From Desulfovibrio sp. JC010 (GTDB taxonomy: Bacteria > Desulfobacterota > Desulfovibrionia > Desulfovibrionales > Desulfovibrionaceae), in the NCBI RefSeq assembly GCF_010470675.1, contig NZ_VOIQ01000003.1, positions 239,984 through 303,983 of the forward strand: a DNA stretch of 64,000 nt, in the 5' to 3' direction. Made by a program: the position numbers and the translations under genes. A model generated the notes under the pieces. The model had not been told where the DNA came from and ran no database searches. It saw only the letters and a list, made by a program, of their open reading frames with translations. This document shows positions 17,214-26,765 of the stretch, piece by piece. Positions within the stretch are counted from its first letter, which is position 1. Every line of letters starts with the position of its first letter.

Positions 17214-19289
17214 ATGCCTTATTTGTGTAGATATGTAGTTTCTCTTTTATTCCTGCTTATTGCATCATTGCCGGCCCATGCTTTTGAAAATGTGAAATTC
17301 AAGTCCTCCATGCCGACCGGGACTCCTGAACCTGTGGATATTGCCATAGACAGGGACGGTGAAATATTTGTTGTGGACGGCAAAGAAGGCCAGATTATTG
17401 TTTTTGATTCCAAAGGGCATCTCAAAAGCAGGTTCGGAGAATCCGGAAAAGATGACGGGGAGATGCGTAGTCCCTGCTCCATAGCCATCAGCCCGGAGGG
17501 GGATGTGGTGGTGGCTGATACCGGTAATGATCGTATCGTTGTCTTCAAACAGGATGGAACCTTCAAAAAAAATTTCGGGGAAGCAGGTTCTAAACCGGGA
17601 CAACTTAATGATCCCGTGGCCGTGGCCATTGATAAATTCGGATTTGTTTACGTAGCCGAAGAAGGCACCAAAAGGGTGCAGGTATTCTCCTCCCGGGGTA
17701 TTTTCCTCTGGGCCATACAGCTTCCGGAAAAACCTAAGGACATCGTCCTTGATCCGGCCCGCAATGTTTATGTGCTGGTGCCGAAAGTAGGCAAGGTGCT
17801 CATCTTTGATTCCAAGGGCAAGCAGAGCGGAAGTATTGCCTGCACAGCCAATGGCGATGATTTCGGCAAGGATGCCATGGGTCTGGCAGTGGATAAGCGC
17901 GGTGATATCTATATTTCAGAAGATGAAGACCAGAGCGTTAAAAAATTTGATAAAACCGGACGTCTGCTGATCTCCTTCGGTTCAGAAGGTGAAGGGAGAG
18001 GGCAGTTTGATGATCCTGCCGGGCTGGCCTGCACTGACAATGATACCGTCTTTGTGGTCGATACCGGCAACGAAAGGGTCCAGTCCTTCAACATCAGCGG
18101 CAGCAGCAAAAAGGAAATGACTCCGGTAACTGTTTCCCCGCCCATGATTGTTTTTGAAAAGGAAATTGTCAGCGGAGAAGATATTTCCGCGCTGTTCGTC
18201 ACTCCGGACAAGAAACTCTATGCCGTGAACAGCAAAGAGGGGCAGATTCACCTGCGCGGCAGTTCCGCCAGCCTGACCTGGGGAGATTCCGGTAATGATC
18301 CCGGTGAATTCCGCAAGCCGCAGGGCGTCGCCGTAAGCAAGTCAGGTAACGTGTACGTTGCCGATACCGGCAACAACCGTATTCAGCTGCTCAATCCTGA
18401 CGGAAGTTTCAACTACAAATTCGGCAAAAAAGGCGACAAGACCGGGCAGTTTGACGATCCTTCGGATGTGGCGGTTAACTCAAAAGGGTTGATCTACGTG
18501 GCCGATACCGACAACCACCGGGTGGAGATTTTTAACCCGGACACCATGTTTCTGGCTTCTTTCGGCCTTGAAACCGAGGATTCCAAGAATCCCGAAGGCG
18601 GCAGCTTCGACAAACCCACAGATCTTGCCATCGACAGCGCGGACAATGTTTATGTTCTTGATTTCAAGAACAATCGGGTCCAGCTTTTTGATTCCGACGG
18701 CAATTTCAAGCGGGTGATCGGCGGTCCCGGTGAAGGGCTCGGTCAATTTGATGAACCGCTTTCCATTGCCACAGATGAAAAAGATTACCTCTATGTGGCT
18801 GATTCCAAGAACAGTCGTATTCAGATTTTTGATGGGGATGGAAATCTTGTCGTGGCTTTCGGGTCTCCCGGCGAAGGTACCGGGCGTTTTAAGAAACTGA
18901 GTGCTGTAGCTGCGAGCAAAGGCAGGGTCTACGTTGCTGATGAGGATTCTGAAAAAATTCAGGTCTTCAGCTTTTATCCCAAAGGCATTGTTAAAAAAGA
19001 CCGCACTTATGCCACAAGCATGGCTTATCCTGTACCAGGTATGAACGGTGATGCTGGCAAAAAGGCAACAACGCAGAATGCAAAGCAGATGGCGATTAAA
19101 GACCTTGCCGCTAAATACAAGGTTTCGCCCATGCATATGTCCAAATATATCGAGGTTGAAGACGAGGAAGTCTTCCCTGACGGAAGGGTCAAAGTGACCA
19201 TAAGTGCGCCTAAGAAGATTCCTGCGGAAAAGCGGGTCGCACCCAAACCCAGAAAAGTCAAAAAAGCACCTAAGTACCAGTTGCAGTAA
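17214..19289 (+). CDS. Exported NHL-repeat double beta-propeller protein
   Basis: 692 residues from ATG 17214 (GGAG at 17204-17207). A signal peptide (MPYLCRYVVSLLFLLIASLPAHA) is followed by twelve NHL-type repeats. Six lie at about residues 30-295 and six at about 335-620, each around a VYVADTGNNRIQ-like strand and GQFDDP-like turn, so two six-bladed propellers are expected. A basic Lys/Pro-rich tail of about 70 residues follows. NHL propellers usually bind proteins or glycans. It is the first gene of a five-gene operon of exported proteins and may be the scaffold or ligand-binding part. The specific function is unknown. Confidence 0.85.
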   Translation: MPYLCRYVVSLLFLLIASLPAHAFENVKFKSSMPTGTPEPVDIAIDRDGEIFVVDGKEGQIIVFDSKGHLKSRFGESGKDDGEMRSPCSIAISPEGDVVVADTGNDRIVVFKQDGTFKKNFGEAGSKPGQLNDPVAVAIDKFGFVYVAEEGTKRVQVFSSRGIFLWAIQLPEKPKDIVLDPARNVYVLVPKVGKVLIFDSKGKQSGSIACTANGDDFGKDAMGLAVDKRGDIYISEDEDQSVKKFDKTGRLLISFGSEGEGRGQFDDPAGLACTDNDTVFVVDTGNERVQSFNISGSSKKEMTPVTVSPPMIVFEKEIVSGEDISALFVTPDKKLYAVNSKEGQIHLRGSSASLTWGDSGNDPGEFRKPQGVAVSKSGNVYVADTGNNRIQLLNPDGSFNYKFGKKGDKTGQFDDPSDVAVNSKGLIYVADTDNHRVEIFNPDTMFLASFGLETEDSKNPEGGSFDKPTDLAIDSADNVYVLDFKNNRVQLFDSDGNFKRVIGGPGEGLGQFDEPLSIATDEKDYLYVADSKNSRIQIFDGDGNLVVAFGSPGEGTGRFKKLSAVAASKGRVYVADEDSEKIQVFSFYPKGIVKKDRTYATSMAYPVPGMNGDAGKKATTQNAKQMAIKDLAAKYKVSPMHMSKYIEVEDEEVFPDGRVKVTISAPKKIPAEKRVAPKPRKVKKAPKYQLQ

Positions 19290-19303
19290 AGAGGAATTGA
19301 AAC

Positions 19304-21421
19304 ATGCGTAAGTATCTCATCATTACCCTGCTGCTTCCGGCATTGTTTTTCAGCCTTGCCGGCTGCAAGAAAAATACGCAGGGACAGGCTTTTATGCAGG
19401 CCGGCTCCTACGATAAGGCTGTGGAATATTTTGAATCCGCTCTGCAGGCTGATCCCGGCAACAGTCAGCTTCTGGCTGATCTGGCAAAGGCCAAGGTTTT
19501 TGCCGCAGCCGATCATTTTGCTTCCGGGCAGGCTCTCGAAAAACAGAACAACCTCGGCGGGGCATTGTTTGAGTATGGTCGGGCTGTGGAATTGCAGCCG
19601 GACAATATGGATTATGCCCGTAAATACGGGCAGGTCAGTAAAAAACATTCCAGCATAGCCACCAAGGCTGACGAAGCTGTGGAAATGGGCCGCAAAAACC
19701 ACGACTGGGTGGGGGCACTGACCTCGCTGCAAAGCCTGCGTCCTTATGCTCAGACTTTGCCCGATCTTGATGATCGTATCAGTGCTCTCAAGCATGAGGC
19801 CGCAGTTTATTATGATTCACAGGCCGATGCCGCAATTGATAAAGGCAGTTATCAGTCTGCGTATGATTTCAGCGGTCAGGCTATGGAGATGCAGCCCCTG
19901 CCTACTTATGAGCAGAAGAATCTGGCCCTGCATCACCTGCTTTTGTCCAGTCAGGCCCTGCAGCAGAGAAATTACCGCAAGGCTTACGATGAAATTCAGA
20001 ACGGATTGAACTTTGTCCCTGATAACCAGAAGCTGCTCGCATACAAGCACAAGCTTGAATCCCAGTGGGCAGATCTGCTTTATAATGAGTCGATCAGTGC
20101 TTATAATGAAGGACGTCTTGCCAAGGCCAATGCCGGGCTGACCCAGATTTCGCGTATGAAGCCGGGTTATCTCAATGTGGAAGAGATGCTTAACGAAATT
20201 CGTCAAACTCTGGCCGCTGAATATTATGCCGAAGCCATGGCCATCATGGACGAAGGGGATAAATCCAAGGCCGGAACCGTTCTTGCCAATCTGCTGCTGG
20301 TCCGTGAGCAGGGTTTGCCCCAGTATTGGGATATTGATGAAAAAATCAGGGAAGCCAAGAAACAGCTGTTTCAGGAAACAGAGCTGCGGGTCTCCTTTGA
20401 TGTGGATAACGAAAGTGCCGAGCCCGGTGCGTCCGGATACGTTAAGGACAGGCTCTTGTCCCGGCTTAAAGATTCAAATTTGAAGAACGTTCGTCTTCTT
20501 GAACGGGCCACCATGGATGAAATCCTGCGCGAACAGGGGCTGGGGCAGGGATTCCTTGATGAATCCACTGCCTTGCAGGTCAAGAAAATCAAAGGCGTGC
20601 AGGCCGGGATCAAAGGGAGCATCATCAAGGTGACCGCCGTTGAATCCGGACGTGAGAAGCCTTCTTACGGTTCCAGTAAATACATCAGCGGAACCCGCAT
20701 GGTTCCCAACCCGGAATACCAGAAAGTTCAGATGGAGCTGCAGCAGGCCCAGAATGCGGTCATGATGGCCCAGTCCAAGGTCAATAATGCCCAGATGGGG
20801 GCGGCTCAAGCTCCTATGGGCGGCGGTCTGGCCGGGGCTATGATTGCATTGGGTTCCAGTATGGAAGTTGCCGGTGCACAGGGACAGTTGAATGATGCGC
20901 AGGCTGATCTTGCCGCCGCACAGAACAGGATGTCCAACACTCCCATGCAACTGCAGGAAGAGATTGAATCCGACTACCGTTACGAGATTTTTGACCTGAC
21001 CATGGAAGGTGAGGCGGTCATGAGCTTCAGAGTCATCGACTATACCACTTCCGAGATCGGAAATGTACATACCATTCGTAAAACCGATATTCAGACCGAC
21101 CGCTATATCCCCGGTGATCCCGGCAAAAATGTGCCCACCGATCCCAATGACCTGCCCACCAAAGAGGGGTTCAAAAAAGAGCTGCTCGGTGAGGCCATTG
21201 ATGAGGCATTTCTCGCTCTGCGCGAAGAGCTGAGTCATCACGCCATTGCCAACTATGAAGCGGGCAAGCTGGCCGAGGAAAGGGGGCTGCCCGATGAAGC
21301 GGTTGAATCCTATATCCGTTTTATCTATTCCGCGCCCGATCTCGGTGATCCGAGGGTGCAGCATGCCAACCGCTATATCTACGACAATATCGGTCTGCTG
21401 GTTGTGAAAAACGGAGGCTGA
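19304..21421 (+). CDS. TPR lipoprotein with CsgG-like domain
   Basis: 705 residues with a lipoprotein signal ending SLAGC (Cys 21). TPR-like helices run from about 25 to 340 (AFMQAGSYDKAVEYFESALQADPGN is a clear unit). A domain at about 365-620 resembles the CsgG/LpoB/FlgT fold: LRVSFDVDNES, NVRLLERATMDEILREQGLGQ, VKKIKGVQAGIKGSIIKVTAV. An Ala/Gln-rich helical hairpin (about 475-545) is inserted, and a further helical repeat ends the protein. CsgG-type lipoproteins can form outer-membrane secretion pores or periplasmic scaffolds. It starts 14 bases after the NHL gene. A secretion role is inferred from the domain only. Confidence 0.8.
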   Translation: MRKYLIITLLLPALFFSLAGCKKNTQGQAFMQAGSYDKAVEYFESALQADPGNSQLLADLAKAKVFAAADHFASGQALEKQNNLGGALFEYGRAVELQPDNMDYARKYGQVSKKHSSIATKADEAVEMGRKNHDWVGALTSLQSLRPYAQTLPDLDDRISALKHEAAVYYDSQADAAIDKGSYQSAYDFSGQAMEMQPLPTYEQKNLALHHLLLSSQALQQRNYRKAYDEIQNGLNFVPDNQKLLAYKHKLESQWADLLYNESISAYNEGRLAKANAGLTQISRMKPGYLNVEEMLNEIRQTLAAEYYAEAMAIMDEGDKSKAGTVLANLLLVREQGLPQYWDIDEKIREAKKQLFQETELRVSFDVDNESAEPGASGYVKDRLLSRLKDSNLKNVRLLERATMDEILREQGLGQGFLDESTALQVKKIKGVQAGIKGSIIKVTAVESGREKPSYGSSKYISGTRMVPNPEYQKVQMELQQAQNAVMMAQSKVNNAQMGAAQAPMGGGLAGAMIALGSSMEVAGAQGQLNDAQADLAAAQNRMSNTPMQLQEEIESDYRYEIFDLTMEGEAVMSFRVIDYTTSEIGNVHTIRKTDIQTDRYIPGDPGKNVPTDPNDLPTKEGFKKELLGEAIDEAFLALREELSHHAIANYEAGKLAEERGLPDEAVESYIRFIYSAPDLGDPRVQHANRYIYDNIGLLVVKNGG

Positions 21422-21423
21422 TC

Positions 21424-24400
21424 ATGAAAAAAATCTGCATTGCCACATTACTTCTCGGTATAGTCAGTCTGAGCGGACCTGTTCAGGCGGGCGCGGCGGT
21501 TGATGTTCAGGCAGTGCAGAGTGAACTTGGTTCCCTGCGCGCTCTCCTGCAACAGCTTGAAGGAGAGCGCGCTGATTTGCTGCGTGCATTGAATGCCATT
21601 GAGAATCCCGTTTCGGAGCAGCTGGTTAAGGATAAAGCCCCGCAGGATATTGCCGGGCTTCCGGCGGAGCAGAAACTTGAGGCCGGTGCAGCATACAAGC
21701 AGAAGGTACTGATTGAGGACGAGGGCGGGAAAGAACGCAAGGAAGTTCTGGAAGATATTGCGTCTTTTGAAGAAGTATATAGTGGCCCGGAGAATTGGGA
21801 TATCCGTGACGGGCTTGATAAGGAAAGGCTGAACCTCGCCAATCAGTTGAACAGCCCGGACGATGTGAAAGCTCTCAAAGACAAAGTTTCCGGGGAAGTG
21901 GGCGGCCTGAAAGATGAAATTGAGCAGGCCAAAGCCGAGGGCAATGAATTCAAGGCCAATGTTCTTCAAGGCCAGCTTGAAGTCAAAGAGCAGGTCATTG
22001 ATGAGTTGGAACTGACCCGCAAAAAAAAGGAATTTGAAAATAAGCCGCCCGAAGAACAGTCTGTTGAACTGGATGAATTACGTGACGGGGAACGGGAAAT
22101 CCATCAACAGCTGGTTCAGGCAAACGGCAGGCTGCAGGAACTCGAAAAAGAAGTTGCCGAAGCGGACAACGCATGGCTGGGACTGGGCAGTCCTTCTCAG
22201 GAGCAGCTTGATGAGCTGAAAAAACAGCGTGGAATAGCCGCCGGGCTGGAAAAGGAATTTGCAGAAACCCAGAAGGAAATGCTGGTCAAAGCCGGAACCG
22301 TAGGGCCGGACAGCAGTCCTGAAGCCCGTGAAGCAGCGGATGATGTTTTTGAGCATGCTTCAAAAAGAGCTGTGGCCCAGCTTCTGACCGTGCAGGGTCA
22401 GGAACAGTCCCTTGGGGTGGAAGAGGAGCAACGTAATCAGGATACTGCCAAGGCTGCTTTTGATGCCGCCATGACCGGTGATTTCAGTAAATCCGTAGCT
22501 CTTGCTGCTAAAGGCAATATGGAAAACGAGGTCGGCAAGCAGGGTTTGGGCCGTAATGAAGAAAAGCTGCAAGCCATGACCGAGGCCCTGAAAAGAGGGG
22601 CGGATGAGCGACAGCAGACTCTTGACGCCAAAACCCAGCAGGTAAAGCAGGATTTTGCTTCCGGTAAAATAGATGGGGAGCAGGCCGCAGCAGCTTTGCA
22701 GGATGTTGCCGACCAGTCTCGGAATAATGAAGCTGTTAAAGCCACGGCTGATCTTATCGAAAAGAACAGGGTCGGTAGTAACCGTATTGAAGAGACCAAG
22801 GGCGTTTTTACTCAGACCGAAGCGACATGGAATGAGGAAACCCACGGATCTAAGACCGGTGTGCTTTACAAGTCCTACAATCTCGTTTCATCCATAATGG
22901 GTGATGCCGCAGGTGTGGTGGTGGATAAGTATTCTGATGTGACCGGAGGGGCCGGGGCAACCAGTAGTACCACACGGGCGAATCAGCAGAAAGAGCAGGC
23001 CAATGACAATACCATGGCTTCCATCCGGTCTGTGCAGGCTTATAAAAATCTTTCCGGGCAGGGCAAGGAAGAACTCCTTCAGCATGAACTTTACGGCAAG
23101 CCTTTAAGCAAGGAATCCAAGAAAGTTTATGATCAGCTTGATAAAAACTATTTTTCCCAGCAGGGCGGCAAAAGTCTTGATCTGATCAGTGCCGGGCCTC
23201 CCCCGGCTTCGCCGCGCGATAAAACCGCCCTTGCCCTTGCCAAGGCTGAGCGGGATTTAAAAAACGACATTAAGGATACCAAAACGATCCTGACTACCGA
23301 GCATGACATGATGCTCGGACTTGAAACACAGCGATTAAGTGTTAATCCGGCTACATGGGCCTCCCGCGCTTTGACTTCCCATGAAAAAGACAAGGCCATG
23401 CGCCTTCTTGCGGATAAAAAAAAGGAACTGAACCGGATTGAATATCTGCGTGAGGACTATAAGGCAGGTCTTGAAGATAAAGGCGACATGAAACGGTTCA
23501 TGCGCACCAATGATCACGGTCTTGAGCTTGCCGCGCAACTGGAAAAGGACAACGCGAAAAAGAAGATTGCGGCCATTGACGCCGAGCTTGCCACCGGAAA
23601 TCTTAAAAACCGGGATGAGCTTTGGAAGAAGAGACAGGAAATCAGTGCTACCAGCGGAAAGCGGGTCGCCTCTTATTTGGACCAGAGCGCACACCTGAAG
23701 GCAGAAAATCAGGTTGCCAAAGGTAATTACGAAGCGGCCAATGCCATTTACGAAGAGCAGGCCCAGCGCAATCCGCAGAAGGCTTCCTTGTATAAAGGGT
23801 TGATCAAGACCAACCGCGAGTATCAGGTTGACCGTAAGGTCAATGAGATGAGTGCCTCGCTGGTGCAGCAGGTGGGCACGGACGCGGTCATGTATCTTGC
23901 CACAGGAGGTGCCGGCAAAGGAGCCACCACCGGACAAAAGCTAAAAGCCGCAGGAAGTGCTTTCAACCCTGCCAGCGGGGTTAACGGTATTTTATCCAAT
24001 GCCCAGTCGCAGGTCATGACCGAGGTCATCGTCCAGAAGACAGGCATGGACCGCAAGACAGTCAGTGAAATGATGATGCTCGGCGGCATGGCCAAGAAGA
24101 AGGCCATCGGTGCTGAAAAAGCCTACCGGACTGCTTCCAATAAGGCTAAGGCTTCTTTTGATACGGCTTGGACCCCGGCGGTGGATAAGCGCAGCAAGGG
24201 TTTTGTTGAGCGTCTTCAGAAAAACGCACAGCAGCAGAAAGGCAAGCGTGCCATGGCAGACAAGGAGGTTGCGGCCCGCGCTACTCGGAAGCTCAACCAA
24301 AAATCACAGGACCGCGTTGAGACCAGCGGGCGTGATGCTAACGACCTGCCGCATATACGTGCATTACGTAATTCCATTTCCGGCGGTACGAACCCCAGAG

Positions 24401-25353
24401 CTGACAAACAAACAGTTCTTGATATGCAGCGTGATACACGCCAGATGCGTGACCTTAAAGGGCTGAAAGGGCCGGACGCCAAAAGGCTGCAGGATGCTTT
24501 CAATAAAACCCTGCATGAAGAGATTTACAATCCCATGTACCGCCAGACCCGCAAATTTATTCAGAAACAGCCGGGCTTCAAGGATATGGAGATTGTCGCG
24601 GTTTCCAAGCGTACTCCGGGGGCGAAGAACAGTGCCATCAACACGGACAATGATATCAATTTCGTCGCTAGAAATAAGAAGACCGGGGAACAGATGGAAG
24701 TTCCCAAGGAACTTTACCGCAAGGTGATTTCCCGTTCTTTTTCCGAGCTCAGCGAGGTGCCCAAGCCTTCCAACTGGAAAGTGATGAGTGCCGCTGAGAA
24801 ACAGCGTTTTTATGACAGTAACTTTGAGAGGCATGGGCAGAAGGCCATGGACGGTTATGATCCTGAAGCCTGTGACGATTACCGTTCCTACAAGCTCGAT
24901 AAAAAAGGGCAGCGGGTTAAGGTCACCCCGCGGGCGGAACAGGTCAAGAAAATGCTTGATCCTGATGAGTTGCGGAAATGGAAGCAGCAGAATCCGGGTG
25001 GTGATAATAAGGTTCTGCTCAATAACCCCGGTCAGATGGGTGAGATGTATTTCTTCAAGCCCAATGAGGAATTAAACCGGGGTAACCGCAGCGAAGCCTT
25101 GGCTCAGGCCAGCAAGGGGGCATCCATGCTGCTTGCCGTTCGGGAAAGTTACCGTTTGCAGGGGGTCAAGAATTTGCACAAGCTGGATCCGAAGTTTATG
25201 CAGGTTGTCCAGTTAATGAAAAAGCAGACCGGAGATTCCTCTTCTGATCCCAGACAGGTTGAGGCCGAGGTCCGCAGGCTCGGTTTCAGGAACCTTGAAG
25301 ATGCTTTTTACCGTCTTGAAGCTGAATTCGGGGCTTTGGGGGATGCACGATGA
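21424..25353 (+). CDS. Very large exported coiled-coil protein, unrecognised family
   Basis: 1309 residues with a signal peptide (MKKICIATLLLGIVSLSGPVQA) and a GGAGG ribosome site. Long Glu/Lys/Gln-rich coiled coils cover about 25-290 and 370-470. A Gly/Ala/Thr-rich stretch lies near 505-530 and a helical-repeat-like part near 755-800 (GNYEAANAIYEEQAQRNPQ). A glycine-rich segment follows near 825. A more globular basic C-terminal part (about 960-1309) contains INTDNDINFVARNKKTG near 1075. I recognise no family. Size, export and position suggest a structural or secreted effector-like component. The C-terminal segment faintly recalls a nucleotidyltransferase D-x-D site, which is a weak guess. 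Confidence 0.75.
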   Translation: MKKICIATLLLGIVSLSGPVQAGAAVDVQAVQSELGSLRALLQQLEGERADLLRALNAIENPVSEQLVKDKAPQDIAGLPAEQKLEAGAAYKQKVLIEDEGGKERKEVLEDIASFEEVYSGPENWDIRDGLDKERLNLANQLNSPDDVKALKDKVSGEVGGLKDEIEQAKAEGNEFKANVLQGQLEVKEQVIDELELTRKKKEFENKPPEEQSVELDELRDGEREIHQQLVQANGRLQELEKEVAEADNAWLGLGSPSQEQLDELKKQRGIAAGLEKEFAETQKEMLVKAGTVGPDSSPEAREAADDVFEHASKRAVAQLLTVQGQEQSLGVEEEQRNQDTAKAAFDAAMTGDFSKSVALAAKGNMENEVGKQGLGRNEEKLQAMTEALKRGADERQQTLDAKTQQVKQDFASGKIDGEQAAAALQDVADQSRNNEAVKATADLIEKNRVGSNRIEETKGVFTQTEATWNEETHGSKTGVLYKSYNLVSSIMGDAAGVVVDKYSDVTGGAGATSSTTRANQQKEQANDNTMASIRSVQAYKNLSGQGKEELLQHELYGKPLSKESKKVYDQLDKNYFSQQGGKSLDLISAGPPPASPRDKTALALAKAERDLKNDIKDTKTILTTEHDMMLGLETQRLSVNPATWASRALTSHEKDKAMRLLADKKKELNRIEYLREDYKAGLEDKGDMKRFMRTNDHGLELAAQLEKDNAKKKIAAIDAELATGNLKNRDELWKKRQEISATSGKRVASYLDQSAHLKAENQVAKGNYEAANAIYEEQAQRNPQKASLYKGLIKTNREYQVDRKVNEMSASLVQQVGTDAVMYLATGGAGKGATTGQKLKAAGSAFNPASGVNGILSNAQSQVMTEVIVQKTGMDRKTVSEMMMLGGMAKKKAIGAEKAYRTASNKAKASFDTAWTPAVDKRSKGFVERLQKNAQQQKGKRAMADKEVAARATRKLNQKSQDRVETSGRDANDLPHIRALRNSISGGTNPRADKQTVLDMQRDTRQMRDLKGLKGPDAKRLQDAFNKTLHEEIYNPMYRQTRKFIQKQPGFKDMEIVAVSKRTPGAKNSAINTDNDINFVARNKKTGEQMEVPKELYRKVISRSFSELSEVPKPSNWKVMSAAEKQRFYDSNFERHGQKAMDGYDPEACDDYRSYKLDKKGQRVKVTPRAEQVKKMLDPDELRKWKQQNPGGDNKVLLNNPGQMGEMYFFKPNEELNRGNRSEALAQASKGASMLLAVRESYRLQGVKNLHKLDPKFMQVVQLMKKQTGDSSSDPRQVEAEVRRLGFRNLEDAFYRLEAEFGALGDAR

Positions 25354-26750
25354 AAAGACTCTTATACCTGCTCCTGTGTGCGGTTCTGATAGGTAGCGCA
25401 GCTCCTGTTGCTGCGTCCACCAACACGGATTCCATCAAGGCTGCCCTGAGTAAGATTGAAACAGATATTTCACGTATCAAAACACGTATTTCCCAGCTTG
25501 AGTCCTTGCTCTCCGCCCCTCCGCCTCAACCTGAAGAACAGCAGGATAAAGAGGGTGAACCTTCTTTTGGCGGGCTGGAAATTGATGACGGTTCGCTTGA
25601 AGCCGCTCTTGATGATTTTGGTGAAGAGGGGTCAACATTTCAGGCTCTTGAGCTAAAGGATAAAGAACAGGGGTTTGATCCTTCGCAGACTCAGGGACTG
25701 GCTCAGGGTTTTGCCGCAGCCGAAGATACCTTCCAGCAAGGTCAGCAGGGTTCTGCCATGAATGTGGGCTCGGCTCCGCAGGACGGCGGCTTTGATCTCT
25801 CCGAATATCTTCAGAATGAGCGGGCCAATGATGCCCAGAGTGAACTTGCCAAGCAACAGGCCCTTGATCAGGCCAACCTTGCAGAGCAGGGCAAGTGGGA
25901 TGAGGCTTTGAAACGGGCCGAGGATTCCCGCATTCAGCAAGAGCAAATGGCTGACCAGAAGACTCAGCAGCTCAAGGCCGAGGCAGCGCAGCAGCTTGCG
26001 GAATGGAAGGAGCAGGTCAAGGGCGGGGCCATGAGTGAGGCTGAGTTTGAGCAGAAAATGCATGATATGCAGATGGAGCACGAACAGGCACTGGCCGAGG
26101 CAGAAGAGCAGCGGGAAGAAGCGATGATTAACGCTTTGCTGGATCAGCAGGGCGGTGGTCCCGGAGGTTATAATGATGTTGACACTCCCTCGCCTTATCT
26201 GCCGCCGCCGACTCCGGATTGGATGAAACCGGGTTATGATCCATACAAAAACATGCAGTTGCCAACCCCGGCGGGTGCCCAGAAAATGGCCCCGGTAACG
26301 GTCTCAGTCAGCCCTACCACCATGTATATTTGGGATCATGGCAGTGAGGATGGGGATAAAATTTCCATCTCTCTGAACGGCCAGACCGTGCAGGGAAGCG
26401 CGACCATCGGCAATTCAAAAACAGCCGTACAGCTCATGTTGCGTCAGGGTCCTAATCAGGTGCTGATCAAGGCTTTGAATGTAGGGACACAGTCCCCGAA
26501 CACAGCGGCCATCAAGGTAATGAATGTTGTGGAAGGTAACCCTCAGCAGTCATATAACCTACTGACAGGTAAAACCGCAGTCATGACCGTCACTTACGAT
26601 CCAGGACGAGGTGGGAAGATGGGTTTGTTGCCTGCGGTTCCCTCGACAAAACCCGCAGTGAAGCGACAGGTGTATGAAGTTTACAAAAGTAATTTCAAGC
26701 CCGTGAGTATAAAAAAAAGGAAACCCATGAGCATAAAAAAAGCTCAGTAA
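25350..26750 (+). CDS. Exported coiled-coil / beta-domain protein, unrecognised family
   Basis: 466 residues; its ATG overlaps the stop of the 1309-aa gene (ATGA). A signal peptide (MKRLLYLLLCAVLIGSAAPVAA) is followed by a short coiled coil like that at the start of its neighbour, an acidic low-complexity region, and a Gln/Ala/Glu-rich helix (about 150-265). A Pro-rich hinge (PSPYLPPPTPDW) and a beta-rich domain (about 310-400; VTVSVSPTTMYIWDHG, KISISLNGQTVQGSATIG) come next. The basic tail repeats a PVSIKK/PMSIKK unit. It looks like a rod with a terminal Ig-like or adhesin-like domain. The family is unknown. Confidence 0.75.
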   Translation: MKRLLYLLLCAVLIGSAAPVAASTNTDSIKAALSKIETDISRIKTRISQLESLLSAPPPQPEEQQDKEGEPSFGGLEIDDGSLEAALDDFGEEGSTFQALELKDKEQGFDPSQTQGLAQGFAAAEDTFQQGQQGSAMNVGSAPQDGGFDLSEYLQNERANDAQSELAKQQALDQANLAEQGKWDEALKRAEDSRIQQEQMADQKTQQLKAEAAQQLAEWKEQVKGGAMSEAEFEQKMHDMQMEHEQALAEAEEQREEAMINALLDQQGGGPGGYNDVDTPSPYLPPPTPDWMKPGYDPYKNMQLPTPAGAQKMAPVTVSVSPTTMYIWDHGSEDGDKISISLNGQTVQGSATIGNSKTAVQLMLRQGPNQVLIKALNVGTQSPNTAAIKVMNVVEGNPQQSYNLLTGKTAVMTVTYDPGRGGKMGLLPAVPSTKPAVKRQVYEVYKSNFKPVSIKKRKPMSIKKAQ

Positions 26751-26765
26751 TACATAAGGATTCAT

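Noticed and set aside
17340..19000. Strong internal sequence periodicity
   Set aside because: It is the NHL repeat coding pattern inside one gene, not a DNA repeat or CRISPR array.
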